From contig NZ_JAOVZT010000010.1 of assembly GCF_025716945.1 (NCBI RefSeq), forward strand, positions 87,244-151,243: a stretch of 64,000 nucleotides of DNA. Reading direction: 5' to 3'. A program made the translations under genes and the position numbers. The DNA is from Geodermatophilus sp. YIM 151500. GTDB lineage: Bacteria; Actinomycetota; Actinomycetes; Mycobacteriales; Geodermatophilaceae. A model generated the notes under the pieces. That model made no database searches. It had not been told where the DNA came from and was given only the letters and a program-made list of their open reading frames with translations. Of this stretch, positions 46,764-55,275 are shown piece after piece. Position 1 is the stretch's first letter. The number at the start of each line of letters is the position of its first letter.

Positions 46764-47930
46764 GTGACGGAGGACCTGTTCTCGCTCGTGGACGAGTGGG
46801 GCCCGGAGAAGGTCGTCTGCGTGTCGGACCGTCGGTCCGGCATGCGCGGCGTCCTGGTGCTGGACAACACGGCCCGGGGGATGGGCAAGGGCGGCACCCG
46901 GATGAGCCCGACGCTCACCGTGCGGGAGGTCGCGCGGCTCGCCCGCACCATGACGTGGAAGTGGGCGGCGGTCGACCTGTTCCACGGAGGAGCGAAGGCG
47001 GGGATCCTGGGCGACCCCACCGCGCCGGACAAGGAGGCGGTGCTGCGGGCCTTCGCCCGGGCGCTGCGCAACGAGGTCCCGGCCGAGTACGTCTTCGGGC
47101 TGGACATGGGCCTGACCGAGCAGGACGCGGCCGTCCTCCTGGACGAGCTGGGGGACCGCGGCGCGGCCGTCGGACTGCCCCGGGCGCTGGGCGGCCTGCC
47201 CTACGACGAGCTGGGCGTGACCGGCTTCGGCGTCGCCGAGGCCGCGGACGCCGCGGCGACCGAGTCGGGGTGGCCGCTCGCGGGTGCACGCGTGGTGGTC
47301 CAGGGGTTCGGTGCGGTGGGGGAGGCGGCCGCGCGGCGGTTCGTCGAGCTGGGCGCGGTCGTGGTCGCCGTCTCCACCGCCGTCGGCGCCGTGGCGGACC
47401 CGGACGGTCTCGACGTCGCCCGGCTGTCCCGGCTGCGGGACGACGTGGGGGACGACTGCGTGCGCGGATACGGGGGGATGCAGCCCGCGGACATCGCGCT
47501 CGCCGTGCCCACCGATGTCCTGGTGCCCGCCGCCCGGGAGGACGTCATCGACGACGGCGTCGCGCTGGCCACCACCGCCCGGCTGGTCGTCGAGGGCGCC
47601 AACCTGCCGACCACCGCCGGCGCCCGCGAGATCCTGGCGAAGCGCGGGATCCCGGTCGTGCCCGACTTCATCGCCAACGCCGGGGGGATCGTCGCCGCGG
47701 CGCACTCGATGGACATGCGCCGCTCCCCGTTCCGCGTCGACCCGGACGACGTCTTCACGATGATCTCGGCCAAGCTGCGGGCCAACGCGGGCGCCGTGCT
47801 GGCCGAGGCGGAGCGCACGGAGGAGACCCCGCACGCGGCCGCCCGGCAGCTGGCCCAGCGCCGCGTGCTGGCCGCGATGCGGCTGCGCCGGCGACTGCCC
47901 GCCCACCCCACCCCGGAGCCGCTGCCATGA
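46764..47930 (+). CDS. Glu/Leu/Phe/Val dehydrogenase family protein
   Basis: This 388-residue amino-acid dehydrogenase has the glycine-rich substrate loop DLFHGGAKAGILG with the catalytic Lys near residue 78. It has the dimer motif MTWKWAAVDL, and the NAD-binding GARVVVQGFGAVGEAAARRF near 175-195. The conserved VVEGANLPTTAGAREIL and PDFIANAGGIV follow. Family members deaminate amino acids oxidatively to 2-oxo acids. It overlaps the HglS-like gene by 4 bases (ATGA), which suggests that its product feeds that enzyme. 2-Aminoadipate to 2-oxoadipate would fit, but this is inference. The GTG follows GGAGG with a 7-base spacer. Confidence 0.88.
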   Translation: MTEDLFSLVDEWGPEKVVCVSDRRSGMRGVLVLDNTARGMGKGGTRMSPTLTVREVARLARTMTWKWAAVDLFHGGAKAGILGDPTAPDKEAVLRAFARALRNEVPAEYVFGLDMGLTEQDAAVLLDELGDRGAAVGLPRALGGLPYDELGVTGFGVAEAADAAATESGWPLAGARVVVQGFGAVGEAAARRFVELGAVVVAVSTAVGAVADPDGLDVARLSRLRDDVGDDCVRGYGGMQPADIALAVPTDVLVPAAREDVIDDGVALATTARLVVEGANLPTTAGAREILAKRGIPVVPDFIANAGGIVAAAHSMDMRRSPFRVDPDDVFTMISAKLRANAGAVLAEAERTEETPHAAARQLAQRRVLAAMRLRRRLPAHPTPEPLP

Positions 47931-49369
47931 CCGCCGTCGCCACCCCCGAGCTCCGGGCACGCTTCGCCGCCCGCCTCTCCGAGCTCTACGGCCGGGAGGT
48001 CCCCGCCTACACCACGCTGGTCGAGGTGTCGCACGAGGTGAACCGGCGGGTGCTGGAGCGCGACGGTGCGGCCGCCGAGCGCCTGGGCTCCGTGGACCGG
48101 GTGACCGCCGAGCGGCACGCGGCCATCCGGATCGGGACGCCGGAGGAGCTGGCCCAGGTGGCCCGGGTCTTCGGTGCCCTGGGCATGCACCCGACGGGCT
48201 TCTACGACCTGCGCGACGCCCACCCCCAACCGATCCCCGTGGTCTCCACCGCGTTCCGGCCGGTCGACCGCGCCGAGCTGGCCCGCAACCCGTTCCGGGG
48301 CTTCACCTCGATGCTCGTGCCGCAGGACCGCCGCTTCTTCGACGAGGACCTCGAGGCGCGGCTCGCCCGTTTCCTCGCCGCCCGCCGGCTCTTCCCCGAC
48401 GAGCTGCTCGGCCTCGCCGACCGGGCCGAGCAGGAGGGGCAGCCGGGCGAGGTCGACGCCGCCCGGTTCCTCGACCTCGCCGCCGGCGCCTTCGCGCTGT
48501 CCGCCGACCCGGTGGACCGCGCCTGGTACACCGAGCTGGAGCGCGTCTCCGCGGTGGCCGCCGACATCGGCGGCACGACGACCACGCACGTCAACCACCT
48601 GACGCCTCGCGTCCTGGACATCGACGACCTCTACGCCAGCATGACGGCCCGCGGCGTCCGGATGATCGACGAGATCCAGGGCCCGCCCCGGTGGCACGGG
48701 CCCGACGTCCTGCTGCGCCAGACCTCCTTCCGGGCCCTCGCCGAACCGCGGACCTTCCGCGAGGCGGACGGCGGCATCGCGCAGGGCGAGCTCCGGGTGC
48801 GCTTCGGCGAGGTGGAGGCGCGCGGCATAGCCCTGACCCCCCGGGGGCGGGAGCTCTACGACCGGCTCGTCGCCGAGGTCGACCGGCGCGCGGCCGGGGC
48901 CCCCGGCCGGCCGCGGCAGGAGGTCGCCGCCGAGGTGTGGGCCGCCGGGCTGCCCGACTCGGAGGCGGAACTGGCGCGCCGGGACCTGGTGTTCTTCACC
49001 TTCGCACCAGCGGAGCGCGTCCCGGACGGGACCGAGCCGCCGCGGCACCTGCCCGATCTGCTGGCCGGCGGCTGGCTGTCGGCCGAGCCGATCGTCTACG
49101 AGGATTTCCTGCCCCGGTCGGCGGCCGGCATCTTCGCCTCCAACCTCAGCGGCCGGGGAGAGATGGACGCGGCGCAGGGCGGGGCACCCCGCGACGCCGA
49201 GTGGCTGTCCGAGGCGATCGGCCGTCGGATCCGGGTTCCCGAGCAGCTGTACGCCGAGCAGCGGGCGGAGTCGCTGGCCCGTGCCGCGGCCGCGCTGGGC
49301 ATCACCGGGGGCATCGTCCTCGGCCCGGAACCGGCCGTCGGGGCGGTGGCCGGCGGCGGCGTCCGCTGA
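47927..49369 (+). CDS. hglS: HglS-like 2-oxoadipate dioxygenase/decarboxylase (DUF1338)
   Basis: This 480-residue protein belongs to the DUF1338/YdcJ family. Characterised members (HglS) are iron-dependent enzymes that turn 2-oxoadipate into D-2-hydroxyglutarate in lysine breakdown. Family segments include VEVSHEVNRRVLE, ERHAAIRIGTPEELAQVARVFGALGMHPTGFYDL, STAFRPVDRAEL, THVNHLTPRVLDID (metal-binding His region) and the C-terminal FASNLSG. The length of 480 matches the family. The ATG overlaps the dehydrogenase stop codon. The function is taken from the family; the neighbouring oxidase and semialdehyde dehydrogenase fit the same pathway. Confidence 0.85.
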   Translation: MTAVATPELRARFAARLSELYGREVPAYTTLVEVSHEVNRRVLERDGAAAERLGSVDRVTAERHAAIRIGTPEELAQVARVFGALGMHPTGFYDLRDAHPQPIPVVSTAFRPVDRAELARNPFRGFTSMLVPQDRRFFDEDLEARLARFLAARRLFPDELLGLADRAEQEGQPGEVDAARFLDLAAGAFALSADPVDRAWYTELERVSAVAADIGGTTTTHVNHLTPRVLDIDDLYASMTARGVRMIDEIQGPPRWHGPDVLLRQTSFRALAEPRTFREADGGIAQGELRVRFGEVEARGIALTPRGRELYDRLVAEVDRRAAGAPGRPRQEVAAEVWAAGLPDSEAELARRDLVFFTFAPAERVPDGTEPPRHLPDLLAGGWLSAEPIVYEDFLPRSAAGIFASNLSGRGEMDAAQGGAPRDAEWLSEAIGRRIRVPEQLYAEQRAESLARAAAALGITGGIVLGPEPAVGAVAGGGVR

Positions 49370-49413
49370 CGCGGGACCACCGCCGGTGCGCCGGTCGCAC
49401 CGCCGCGGCTCGG

Positions 49414-50328
49414 TCAGCCGGGCCGGCCGCCCGGCACCGAGGCCCGGATGGCGTCGACGACCGCGCGGACCCCGGGCTGCGGCGCCGGCTCGCGCCGGTG
49501 GGCCAGCACCAGCGTCCGCTCGACGCGGTCGGTCAGCGGCACCGCGACCAGGCCCGCCCGCCGCAGCTCGAGCATGAGGTCGGTGACCGGCGCGACACCG
49601 AGGCCGGCGGCGACCAGGGACAGCGTCGAGGCGGTGTCGGTGACGGTGTGGTCGACCCGCGGCTCGAAGCCCAGCCTGCGGCAGGCCATGCGGACGGCGC
49701 GGCCGTAGGAGGTGTGCTCCGGGGGGAGGATCCACGGCTCGCCGGCGAAGTCGAGCAGCGAGGACGGGCCCTCCCGTGCCGTGGAACCGGCGGGCGTGGC
49801 GATCGAGAACCGCTCGGTGCCGAGCGCGACGAGTGCGACGTCCGACGCCCGGGGGATGGGGGCCTGCGGGTAGTCCACGCCGAAGGCGAGGTCGACCCGC
49901 CCGGCGGCGACGGCGGACGTGGCGTCGTCCACGTCGACCTCGACCGACCGCAGCGTGACCCCGGGGGTCTGCTCGCGCACCCGCACCAGGGCCGGGGGCA
50001 GCAACGCGGCGGCGGCCGTGCCGAACACGCCCACCACGACGCGCGCCTGCGGGCGCCCGGGCAGGCCCGCCAGCGCCTGTTCCGCCTGCCGGGCCAGCGA
50101 CAGCAGGCCCGCTGCGTGGTCGGCGAGGAGATGGCCGGCGTCGGTCAGCCGCACGTGGCGCCCGACCTGGGCGACGAGCTCGACCCGGACCGACCGCTGC
50201 AGGGCGGCCATCTGCTGGGACACCGCGCCGGTCGTGTACCCAAGGGCCGCCGCTGCCGCGGTCATGCTGCCCGTGGCCCGGATCTCGACCAGGGTCCGCA
50301 GCTTGACCAGGTCCAGATCCACGTCCAT
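49414..50328 (-). CDS. LysR-family transcriptional regulator
   Basis: This 304-residue LysR-type regulator has an N-terminal winged helix-turn-helix at residues 7-65 (LVKLRTLVEIRATGSMTAAAAALGYTTGAVSQQMAALQRSVRVELVAQVGRHVRLTDAG). A periplasmic-binding-like effector domain spans about 90-295. It is divergent from the FAD oxidase gene across a 105-base gap, the classical LysR arrangement. An amino-acid intermediate of the pathway is a likely co-inducer (inference). Confidence 0.92.
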   Translation of the reverse strand: MDVDLDLVKLRTLVEIRATGSMTAAAAALGYTTGAVSQQMAALQRSVRVELVAQVGRHVRLTDAGHLLADHAAGLLSLARQAEQALAGLPGRPQARVVVGVFGTAAAALLPPALVRVREQTPGVTLRSVEVDVDDATSAVAAGRVDLAFGVDYPQAPIPRASDVALVALGTERFSIATPAGSTAREGPSSLLDFAGEPWILPPEHTSYGRAVRMACRRLGFEPRVDHTVTDTASTLSLVAAGLGVAPVTDLMLELRRAGLVAVPLTDRVERTLVLAHRREPAPQPGVRAVVDAIRASVPGGRPG

Positions 50329-50354
50329 GCAGCAGAGCTAAACAGAACAGCTGC

Positions 50355-50408
50355 CTGGACGTCGATTGTGCTGCACGGTCGTCGCGACCACGATGACAGC
50401 ACGTCCAG
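50355..50408. promoter_or_regulatory. Inverted repeats in the LysR/oxidase divergent gap
   Basis: CTGGACGT (50355-50362) and ACGTCCAG (50401-50408) are exact inverted arms. Nested inside are GTGCTG (50369-50374) and CAGCAC (50398-50403). The pattern lies wholly between the divergent LysR and oxidase starts and is a candidate LysR-binding region. Confidence 0.5.
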
Positions 50409-50433
50409 CGCCCCGCCAGCCCCGAGGACCGCG

Positions 50434-51597
50434 ATGACCACCTCCCGACACCTCCCGTCCTCCGCCTCGGTCGTCGTCATCGGCGGCGGTGTGGTCGGCC
50501 TCAGCTCGGCCTACCACCTCGCCCGGCACGGTGTGCGGGACGTCGTCCTGCTGGACAGGGGCACCCTCGGGTCCGGCTCGACCTGCAAGGCGGCCGGCGG
50601 TGTCCGGGCGCAGTTCTCCGATCCGGTCAACATCGCGCTCGGGGCGCGCAGCCTGGAGACCTTCCGCGACTTCCCGCGGCTCTTCGGCCAGGAGATCGAC
50701 TTCGCCCAGGTCGGGTACCTGTTCCTGCTCGGGACGCCGGGATCCGTGGCGGCCTTCGAGGCCAACGTCGCCCTGCAGAACGACCTCGGCGTCCCCAGCC
50801 GCATGATCGACGTGGACGAGGCCCGGCGCCTGTCGCCGCTCGTCTCTCCCGAGGGGCTGCTCGCCGCGGCGTACTCGCCGACCGACGGGCACTGCACCCC
50901 CGAGTCGGTCGTGGCCGGCTACGCGTCGGCCGCCCGCCGGGCCGGGGCCACGCTGCTGCCGCACTGCGCGGCCACCAGCATCGACGTCCGGGACGGACGG
51001 ATCGACGGGGTGCGCACCGAGGGCGGCACGATCCGGACCGACACCGTCGTCTGCGCCGCCGGTGCCTGGTCGGCCGAGGTCGGCTCCTGGGCCGGGGTCG
51101 ACCTGCCCGTCACGCCGCTGCGGCGGCAGATCCTGGTCACCGAGCCGGTCGCCGGCCTCGACCCGCACACCCCCTTCACCATCGACTTCGAGACGTCGTT
51201 CTACTTCCACCGGGAGGGGGAGGGGCTGCTGCTCGGCCTGTCCGATCCCGACGAGGTCCCCGGCTTCGAGCAGGCCCGGTCCGACGGGTGGCTGCCGCGC
51301 CTGGGCGCGGCGATCGAGCGGCGCACCCCGGCGCTGGCCGAGGTCGGCATCGCGAGCGGATGGGCCGGGCTGTACGAGATGAGCCCCGATCACAACGCCC
51401 TGATCGGCCGCGCCGACACCGTGGAGGGATTCCTGTACGCCACCGGCTTCTCCGGGCACGGCTTCCTCATGGGACCCGCCGTGGGCGAGGTGGTGCGTGA
51501 CCTGTACATCGGGGACGAGCCCTTCGTGGACGTCTCCGGCCTGGGCGCCGCGCGCTTCGCCCGCGCGGACGCCCGCCCCGAACTCAACATCGTCTGA
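50434..51597 (+). CDS. FAD-dependent amine oxidase (DAO family; candidate pipecolate oxidase)
   Basis: This 387-residue flavoprotein of the D-amino-acid oxidase/sarcosine oxidase-beta fold has the FAD-binding VVVIGGGVVGLSSAYHLARHG near residue 14. GSGSTCKAAGGVRAQFSDPVN contains the substrate-side loop, and the C-terminal FAD motif is YATGFSGHGFLMGPAVGEVV. Relatives oxidise sarcosine, proline, pipecolate or other N-substituted amino acids. With an ALDH7-type semialdehyde dehydrogenase next door, L-pipecolate to piperideine-6-carboxylate is the best guess (inference). The ATG follows CGAGGAC. Confidence 0.85.
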   Translation: MTTSRHLPSSASVVVIGGGVVGLSSAYHLARHGVRDVVLLDRGTLGSGSTCKAAGGVRAQFSDPVNIALGARSLETFRDFPRLFGQEIDFAQVGYLFLLGTPGSVAAFEANVALQNDLGVPSRMIDVDEARRLSPLVSPEGLLAAAYSPTDGHCTPESVVAGYASAARRAGATLLPHCAATSIDVRDGRIDGVRTEGGTIRTDTVVCAAGAWSAEVGSWAGVDLPVTPLRRQILVTEPVAGLDPHTPFTIDFETSFYFHREGEGLLLGLSDPDEVPGFEQARSDGWLPRLGAAIERRTPALAEVGIASGWAGLYEMSPDHNALIGRADTVEGFLYATGFSGHGFLMGPAVGEVVRDLYIGDEPFVDVSGLGAARFARADARPELNIV

Positions 51598-51735
51598 TGA
51601 AGGACCCTCCTGCCCCCCGCCACTCGCACGCTCGCGGCGGGACCCTGCAGGAGGGCCACCTGCCCCCCACCGTGAAAGGACCCTGTCCTCCCCGCCCCTC
51701 GCACGCTCGGGGCGGTGCCCGGGACGGGGCCGGCG
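51598..51735. repeat. Tandem hairpin-forming intergenic repeat
   Basis: Two imperfect copies of about 60 bases occur. Each opens with AAGGACCCT, carries CTCGCACGCTCG flanked by CCGCC and GGCGG arms, and ends with a GGGCC word. Each copy folds into a long GC hairpin. The CTCGCACGCTCGGGC word also occurs in the 6.5-6.8 kb repeat array. It lies between the oxidase and aldehyde dehydrogenase genes, which are otherwise in the same direction, and may attenuate read-through. Confidence 0.7.
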
Positions 51736-51781
51736 GCGGGTCCCGCACGGGGGCCGCCGTTGCTATCCCGAGGAGCCGCTC

Positions 51782-53311
51782 GTGACCACCCTGCCCACCG
51801 CCGACGACCTGGCCCGCTCGGCGCGGGAGGCCGCCGCCCGCTGCGGTGTCGACCTCGACTCCGTCGCCGGGGACCGCCCTGTCACGTCCCCGGTCAACGG
51901 CCGGCCGATCGCCTCCGTGCGGTGGCAACAGGCGGCCGACGTGCACGACGCGGTCACCCGCGCCGGCGAGGCGTTCCGGGTCTGGCGGACGGTGCCCGCG
52001 CCGGTCCGCGGCGGCCTCGTGCGCCGCCTCGGCGAACTGCTGCGCGAGCACCAGGACGACCTGGCCACCCTGGTCAGCCTCGAGGTCGGCAAGATCACCT
52101 CGGAGGCCCGGGGGGAGGTCCAGGAGATGATCGACATCTGCGAGTTCGCCGTGGGGCTGTCGCGGCAGCTCCACGGGCGGACGATCAGCTCCGAACGACC
52201 CGGCCACCGGCTCATGGAGACCTGGCACCCGCTCGGCGTCGTCGGGGTGATCAGCGCCTTCAACTTCCCGGTGGCGGTGTGGTCGTGGAACACCGCGATC
52301 GCCCTCGTCTGCGGCGACCCGGTGGTGTGGAAGCCCTCCGAGCTCGCGCCGCTGTCGGCCCTCGCCTCGACCGCCCTGCTCGACCGCGCCGTCGCGGAGA
52401 CCGGCGCTCCGGCCGACCTGAGCCAGGTGGTGCTCGGCGGCGGCGACGTGGGGGAGGCCCTCGTGGACCACCCGGGCGTCGCACTGCTCAGCGCCACCGG
52501 GTCGACCCGCATGGGTCGGGCGGTGGGCCCGCGGGTGGCCGATCGCTTCGGCCGCTCCCTGCTCGAGCTCGGCGGCAACAACGCCGCGATCGTGACCCCG
52601 TCGGCGGACCTCGACCTCGCCACCCGCGGCATCGTCTTCTCCGCCGCCGGCACCGCCGGCCAGCGCTGCACCACGATGCGCCGGGTCATCGCCTCCGTCG
52701 ACGTCGTCGACGAGCTCACCGACCGGCTCACCGCCGCCTACCGCCGGCTGCCCATCGGTTCGCCGATCGCGGAGGGGACGCTGGTGGGCCCGCTGATCCA
52801 CGACGCCGCCTTCAAGGCGATGCAGGACGCGTTGGCGGCCGCGCGGCAGCAGGGCGGCGAGCTCGTCGTGGGCGGGCAGCGCCGGCTCGCCGACGAGGCG
52901 CCGGACGCCTACTACGTCGAGCCGGCGATCGTGCGGATGCCGGAGCAGACCGACATCGTGCGCCAGGAGACCTTCGCGCCGGTCCTCTACGTGCTGCCCT
53001 ACCGGACGCTGGAGGAGGCGATCGCGCTGAACAACGACGTCCCCCAGGGGCTGTCGTCGAGCATCTTCACCTCCGACCAGGCCGAGGCCGAGCGCTTCCT
53101 CGCCGCCGACGGCTCCGACTGCGGCATCGCCAACGTCAACATCGGGACGTCGGGGGCCGAGATCGGCGGCGCCTTCGGCGGGGAGAAGCAGACCGGGGGC
53201 GGGCGGGAATCCGGCTCGGACGCCTGGCGCGGCTACATGCGCCGCGCCACCAACACGATCAACTACTCCGGCGAGCTGCCCCTGGCCCAGGGCGTCGAGT
53301 TCTCCGTCTGA
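51782..53311 (+). CDS. Aldehyde dehydrogenase, ALDH7 type (candidate 2-aminoadipate semialdehyde dehydrogenase)
   Basis: This 509-residue NAD-dependent aldehyde dehydrogenase belongs to the ALDH7/antiquitin/AmaB/Pcd group. The general base Glu lies in LLELGGNNAAIV near residue 263, and the catalytic Cys in AAGTAGQRCTTMRRV near 296. The diagnostic C-terminal signature, with EIGGAFGGEKQTGGGRESGS and WRGYMRRATNTINYS, is present. ALDH7 enzymes oxidise 2-aminoadipate semialdehyde/piperideine-6-carboxylate to 2-aminoadipate in lysine breakdown. The GTG follows GAGGAG. The stop codon overlaps the ATG of the next LysR gene (TGATG). Confidence 0.92.
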   Translation: MTTLPTADDLARSAREAAARCGVDLDSVAGDRPVTSPVNGRPIASVRWQQAADVHDAVTRAGEAFRVWRTVPAPVRGGLVRRLGELLREHQDDLATLVSLEVGKITSEARGEVQEMIDICEFAVGLSRQLHGRTISSERPGHRLMETWHPLGVVGVISAFNFPVAVWSWNTAIALVCGDPVVWKPSELAPLSALASTALLDRAVAETGAPADLSQVVLGGGDVGEALVDHPGVALLSATGSTRMGRAVGPRVADRFGRSLLELGGNNAAIVTPSADLDLATRGIVFSAAGTAGQRCTTMRRVIASVDVVDELTDRLTAAYRRLPIGSPIAEGTLVGPLIHDAAFKAMQDALAAARQQGGELVVGGQRRLADEAPDAYYVEPAIVRMPEQTDIVRQETFAPVLYVLPYRTLEEAIALNNDVPQGLSSSIFTSDQAEAERFLAADGSDCGIANVNIGTSGAEIGGAFGGEKQTGGGRESGSDAWRGYMRRATNTINYSGELPLAQGVEFSV

Positions 53312-54279
53312 TGCTCAACCCCCTGCACCTGCGCACCCTGGGCAGGGTGCTGGAGACCGGGTCCTTCGCCGTGGCCGCGCGGCAGCTGGGGTACACCCCC
53401 TCGGCCGTGTCCCAGCAGATCGCCACCCTCGAACGAGCGGTGCGCCTGCCGCTGTTCGAGCGGGACGCCCGCAGCATCCGCCCCACGCCGGCCGCGGCGT
53501 TCCTGGCCACCCGCGGCCAGGAGGTGCTGAGCGCGCTCGGTTTCCTGCAGGACGACCTCCGCGCGTGGGCCGACGGGATCGTCGGGACGGTCCGGCTCGG
53601 CAGCTTCCCGACGGCCGGCCGGCGCCTGCTGCCCGCAGCGCTGGCCGCGCTCGGCTCCGCGTCTCCCGCCGTGGAGATCGTCCTCGACGAGGGGGAACCC
53701 GACGAGCTCGCGCCACGGGTCCGGGACGGCGACCTCGACGCCGCGCTGGTCCACCGCTACAGCCGGGTGCCCCGGCGGCCACCGAGCGCCCTGTCGGTGA
53801 CCCCCCTGCTCCGCGAGGACCTGGTCCTGCTGCTGCCCGCCGGACACCGGCTGGCCGGAGCGGGGGAGGTGCGGCTCGACGAGCTGGCGGACGCGACGTG
53901 GGTCGGCACCCGCCACGGCACCGACGGCGCCACCTGCCTCCGGCGGATGTGCGCCGAGGCGGACTTCGAGCCGCGGGTGTCGTACCGCAGCAACGACTAC
54001 GACGTCGTCCGCGGCTTCGTCCGCTCCGGCCTGGGCATCGCGATCGTGCCGGCCCTGGCGCACGTCCCCGATACCGGGGTGGTTCCGGCGCGGCTCGTGG
54101 GTGTCGAGGCCCACCGGCACGTCGAGGTGCTGACCCGCACCGGCCGCCACGACCCGGCCGTGCACCGGGTCGTCACCGCCCTGCACCGCTCCGCCCGCGC
54201 CCTGCACGACCCGGCGGCGAGCGTGGTCCTGGAGGCGTCCGCTGCCTCGACCGGTACGGGACGGGCGGTCTCGGGGTGA
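53311..54279 (+). CDS. LysR-family transcriptional regulator
   Basis: This 322-residue LysR-type regulator has its helix-turn-helix at residues 4-62 (LHLRTLGRVLETGSFAVAARQLGYTPSAVSQQIATLERAVRLPLFERDARSIRPTPA). The effector domain spans about 90-300. It is fused translationally to the aldehyde dehydrogenase gene by a one-base overlap, so it is made with that enzyme. It is the second LysR of the cassette and is not closely similar to the first. Confidence 0.92.
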   Translation: MLNPLHLRTLGRVLETGSFAVAARQLGYTPSAVSQQIATLERAVRLPLFERDARSIRPTPAAAFLATRGQEVLSALGFLQDDLRAWADGIVGTVRLGSFPTAGRRLLPAALAALGSASPAVEIVLDEGEPDELAPRVRDGDLDAALVHRYSRVPRRPPSALSVTPLLREDLVLLLPAGHRLAGAGEVRLDELADATWVGTRHGTDGATCLRRMCAEADFEPRVSYRSNDYDVVRGFVRSGLGIAIVPALAHVPDTGVVPARLVGVEAHRHVEVLTRTGRHDPAVHRVVTALHRSARALHDPAASVVLEASAASTGTGRAVSG

Positions 54280-54284
54280 CGAGG

Positions 54285-54329
54285 GCCCCGATCGCCCCTC
54301 GGGGCACCTACAGCCCGTCGCCCGACGGG
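54285..54329. terminator. Bidirectional terminator with two hairpins
   Basis: GCCCCGA (54285-54291) and TCGGGGC (54299-54305) form a perfect hairpin. CCCGTC and GACGGG (54314-54329) form a second one. They fill the 67-base gap between the convergent LysR and membrane-protein genes. Confidence 0.65.
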
Positions 54330-54346
54330 GGCATCGCCGTGATCGG

Positions 54347-54808
54347 TCAGGCAGCTGCTCCGCGCCAGCGCTCGCCCTGCGCGGTGACGTACCGCGCCCG
54401 GACGTATCGCCACGGAACGACCGCCAGAATGATGACGACCAGGGAGCAGTTGACGATGATCTCGCTCATGGCGGCGTCCACTGCACCGGCCAACCCCGCG
54501 GGTAGGGCGACGACGGACAGCCAGATCAGCTTCCACAGGGACTCGAAGAGCAGGATCGGCAGCAGTCGAACGGGGTAGCGCAGCCCGAGGAACGCCAGAA
54601 CGGACATGGCGGTGAGCAGGACGGCGACGACTCCCTCGTACAGCGGCATGGATCGGTCGTAGGCGATGACGTCCGGCCACCGCACCACCGCGAGACCGAT
54701 TCCCATCACGGCGTATCCGATCCGCATCAGGTTCAGCCGCCAGAGCGGCAGATCCTCCGAAACGCCACGATCGGCGGTGGGGGCGAGATGAGTGCTGTGG
54801 ACGGTCAT
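54347..54808 (-). CDS. Small integral membrane protein (four segments)
   Basis: This 153-residue protein has four hydrophobic segments: RIGYAVMGIGLAVVRW, VAVLLTAMSVLAFLGL, LIWLSVVALPAGLAGAV and IIVNCSLVVIILAVVPW. The order, with RYPVRLLPILLFESLWKLIW between the second and third, is a conserved actinobacterial pattern. The function is unknown; it is a candidate small transporter or stress membrane protein. A -10-like TATCGT (minus strand, 54859-54864) and a GGTGA/TCACC operator array lie upstream, so control by the adjacent MalT-like regulator is likely. Confidence 0.75.
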   Translation of the reverse strand: MTVHSTHLAPTADRGVSEDLPLWRLNLMRIGYAVMGIGLAVVRWPDVIAYDRSMPLYEGVVAVLLTAMSVLAFLGLRYPVRLLPILLFESLWKLIWLSVVALPAGLAGAVDAAMSEIIVNCSLVVIILAVVPWRYVRARYVTAQGERWRGAAA

Positions 54809-54875
54809 GGCGGTGTCCCTCGTTCCCGGTGGCTGCGGCGGCGCCGCGGCTGGGGCTGACGATAGGAAGCGACGT

Positions 54876-54955
54876 GGTGACCGGAGATCACCAGAGGATG
54901 TGATCGGGGTGGTGACGTCGCCCGGCGCGGGGCAGGCGTCCCGTCGGAGATCACC
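54876..54955. promoter_or_regulatory. GGTGATC/GATCACC operator array (upstream of the membrane protein)
   Basis: Half-sites are GGTGACC (54876-54882), GATCACC (54886-54892), GTGATC (54900-54905), GGTGAC (54911-54916) and GATCACC (54949-54955). The first pair forms an inverted repeat placed at the -35 position of the membrane-protein promoter. The same half-sites recur at 58.0 kb on the other side of the regulator gene. Confidence 0.6.
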
Positions 54956-54957
54956 GG

Positions 54958-55142
54958 GTGGGCTGGCGCGCCGATGACCTGACCCGCAACCCCGGAGGCA
55001 TCCAGGCCTGGAAGACGATCATCTCGCCCGAGCCCGGTGACCCGGAACTGCGCACCCACGAGGGATCCTCAGCTTGCTGGGCCCGCAGGGCGAACGCATC
55101 CGCGTCCGTGCCGCGCCCCGCCGCACCGCCGACAGCACCTGA
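54958..55142 (+). pseudogene. Possible gene remnant
   Basis: From the GTG at 54958 the sequence reads coding-like (GWRADDLTRNPGGIQAWKTI, then ISPEPGDPELRTHEG), then loses sense. From 55074 another frame reads LLGPQGERIRVRAAPRRTAD and ends at TGA 55140-55142. Together they look like the frameshifted C-terminus of a small protein. I did not recognise the family. The remaining 55143-55275 holds only the leader of the next gene. Confidence 0.3.
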
Positions 55143-55275
55143 CCACACAGGTAGCCGGCGCCACGGGCCGTCGACACCGCGCGGCGCGGCTGCCACGATG
55201 CGTCTCCGGAGCCGACGGTGTGGCCGGTGACGAGAGTCGTCGACGCCGGGGCCTGGCCCCTCCAGGGAGGTGGTC

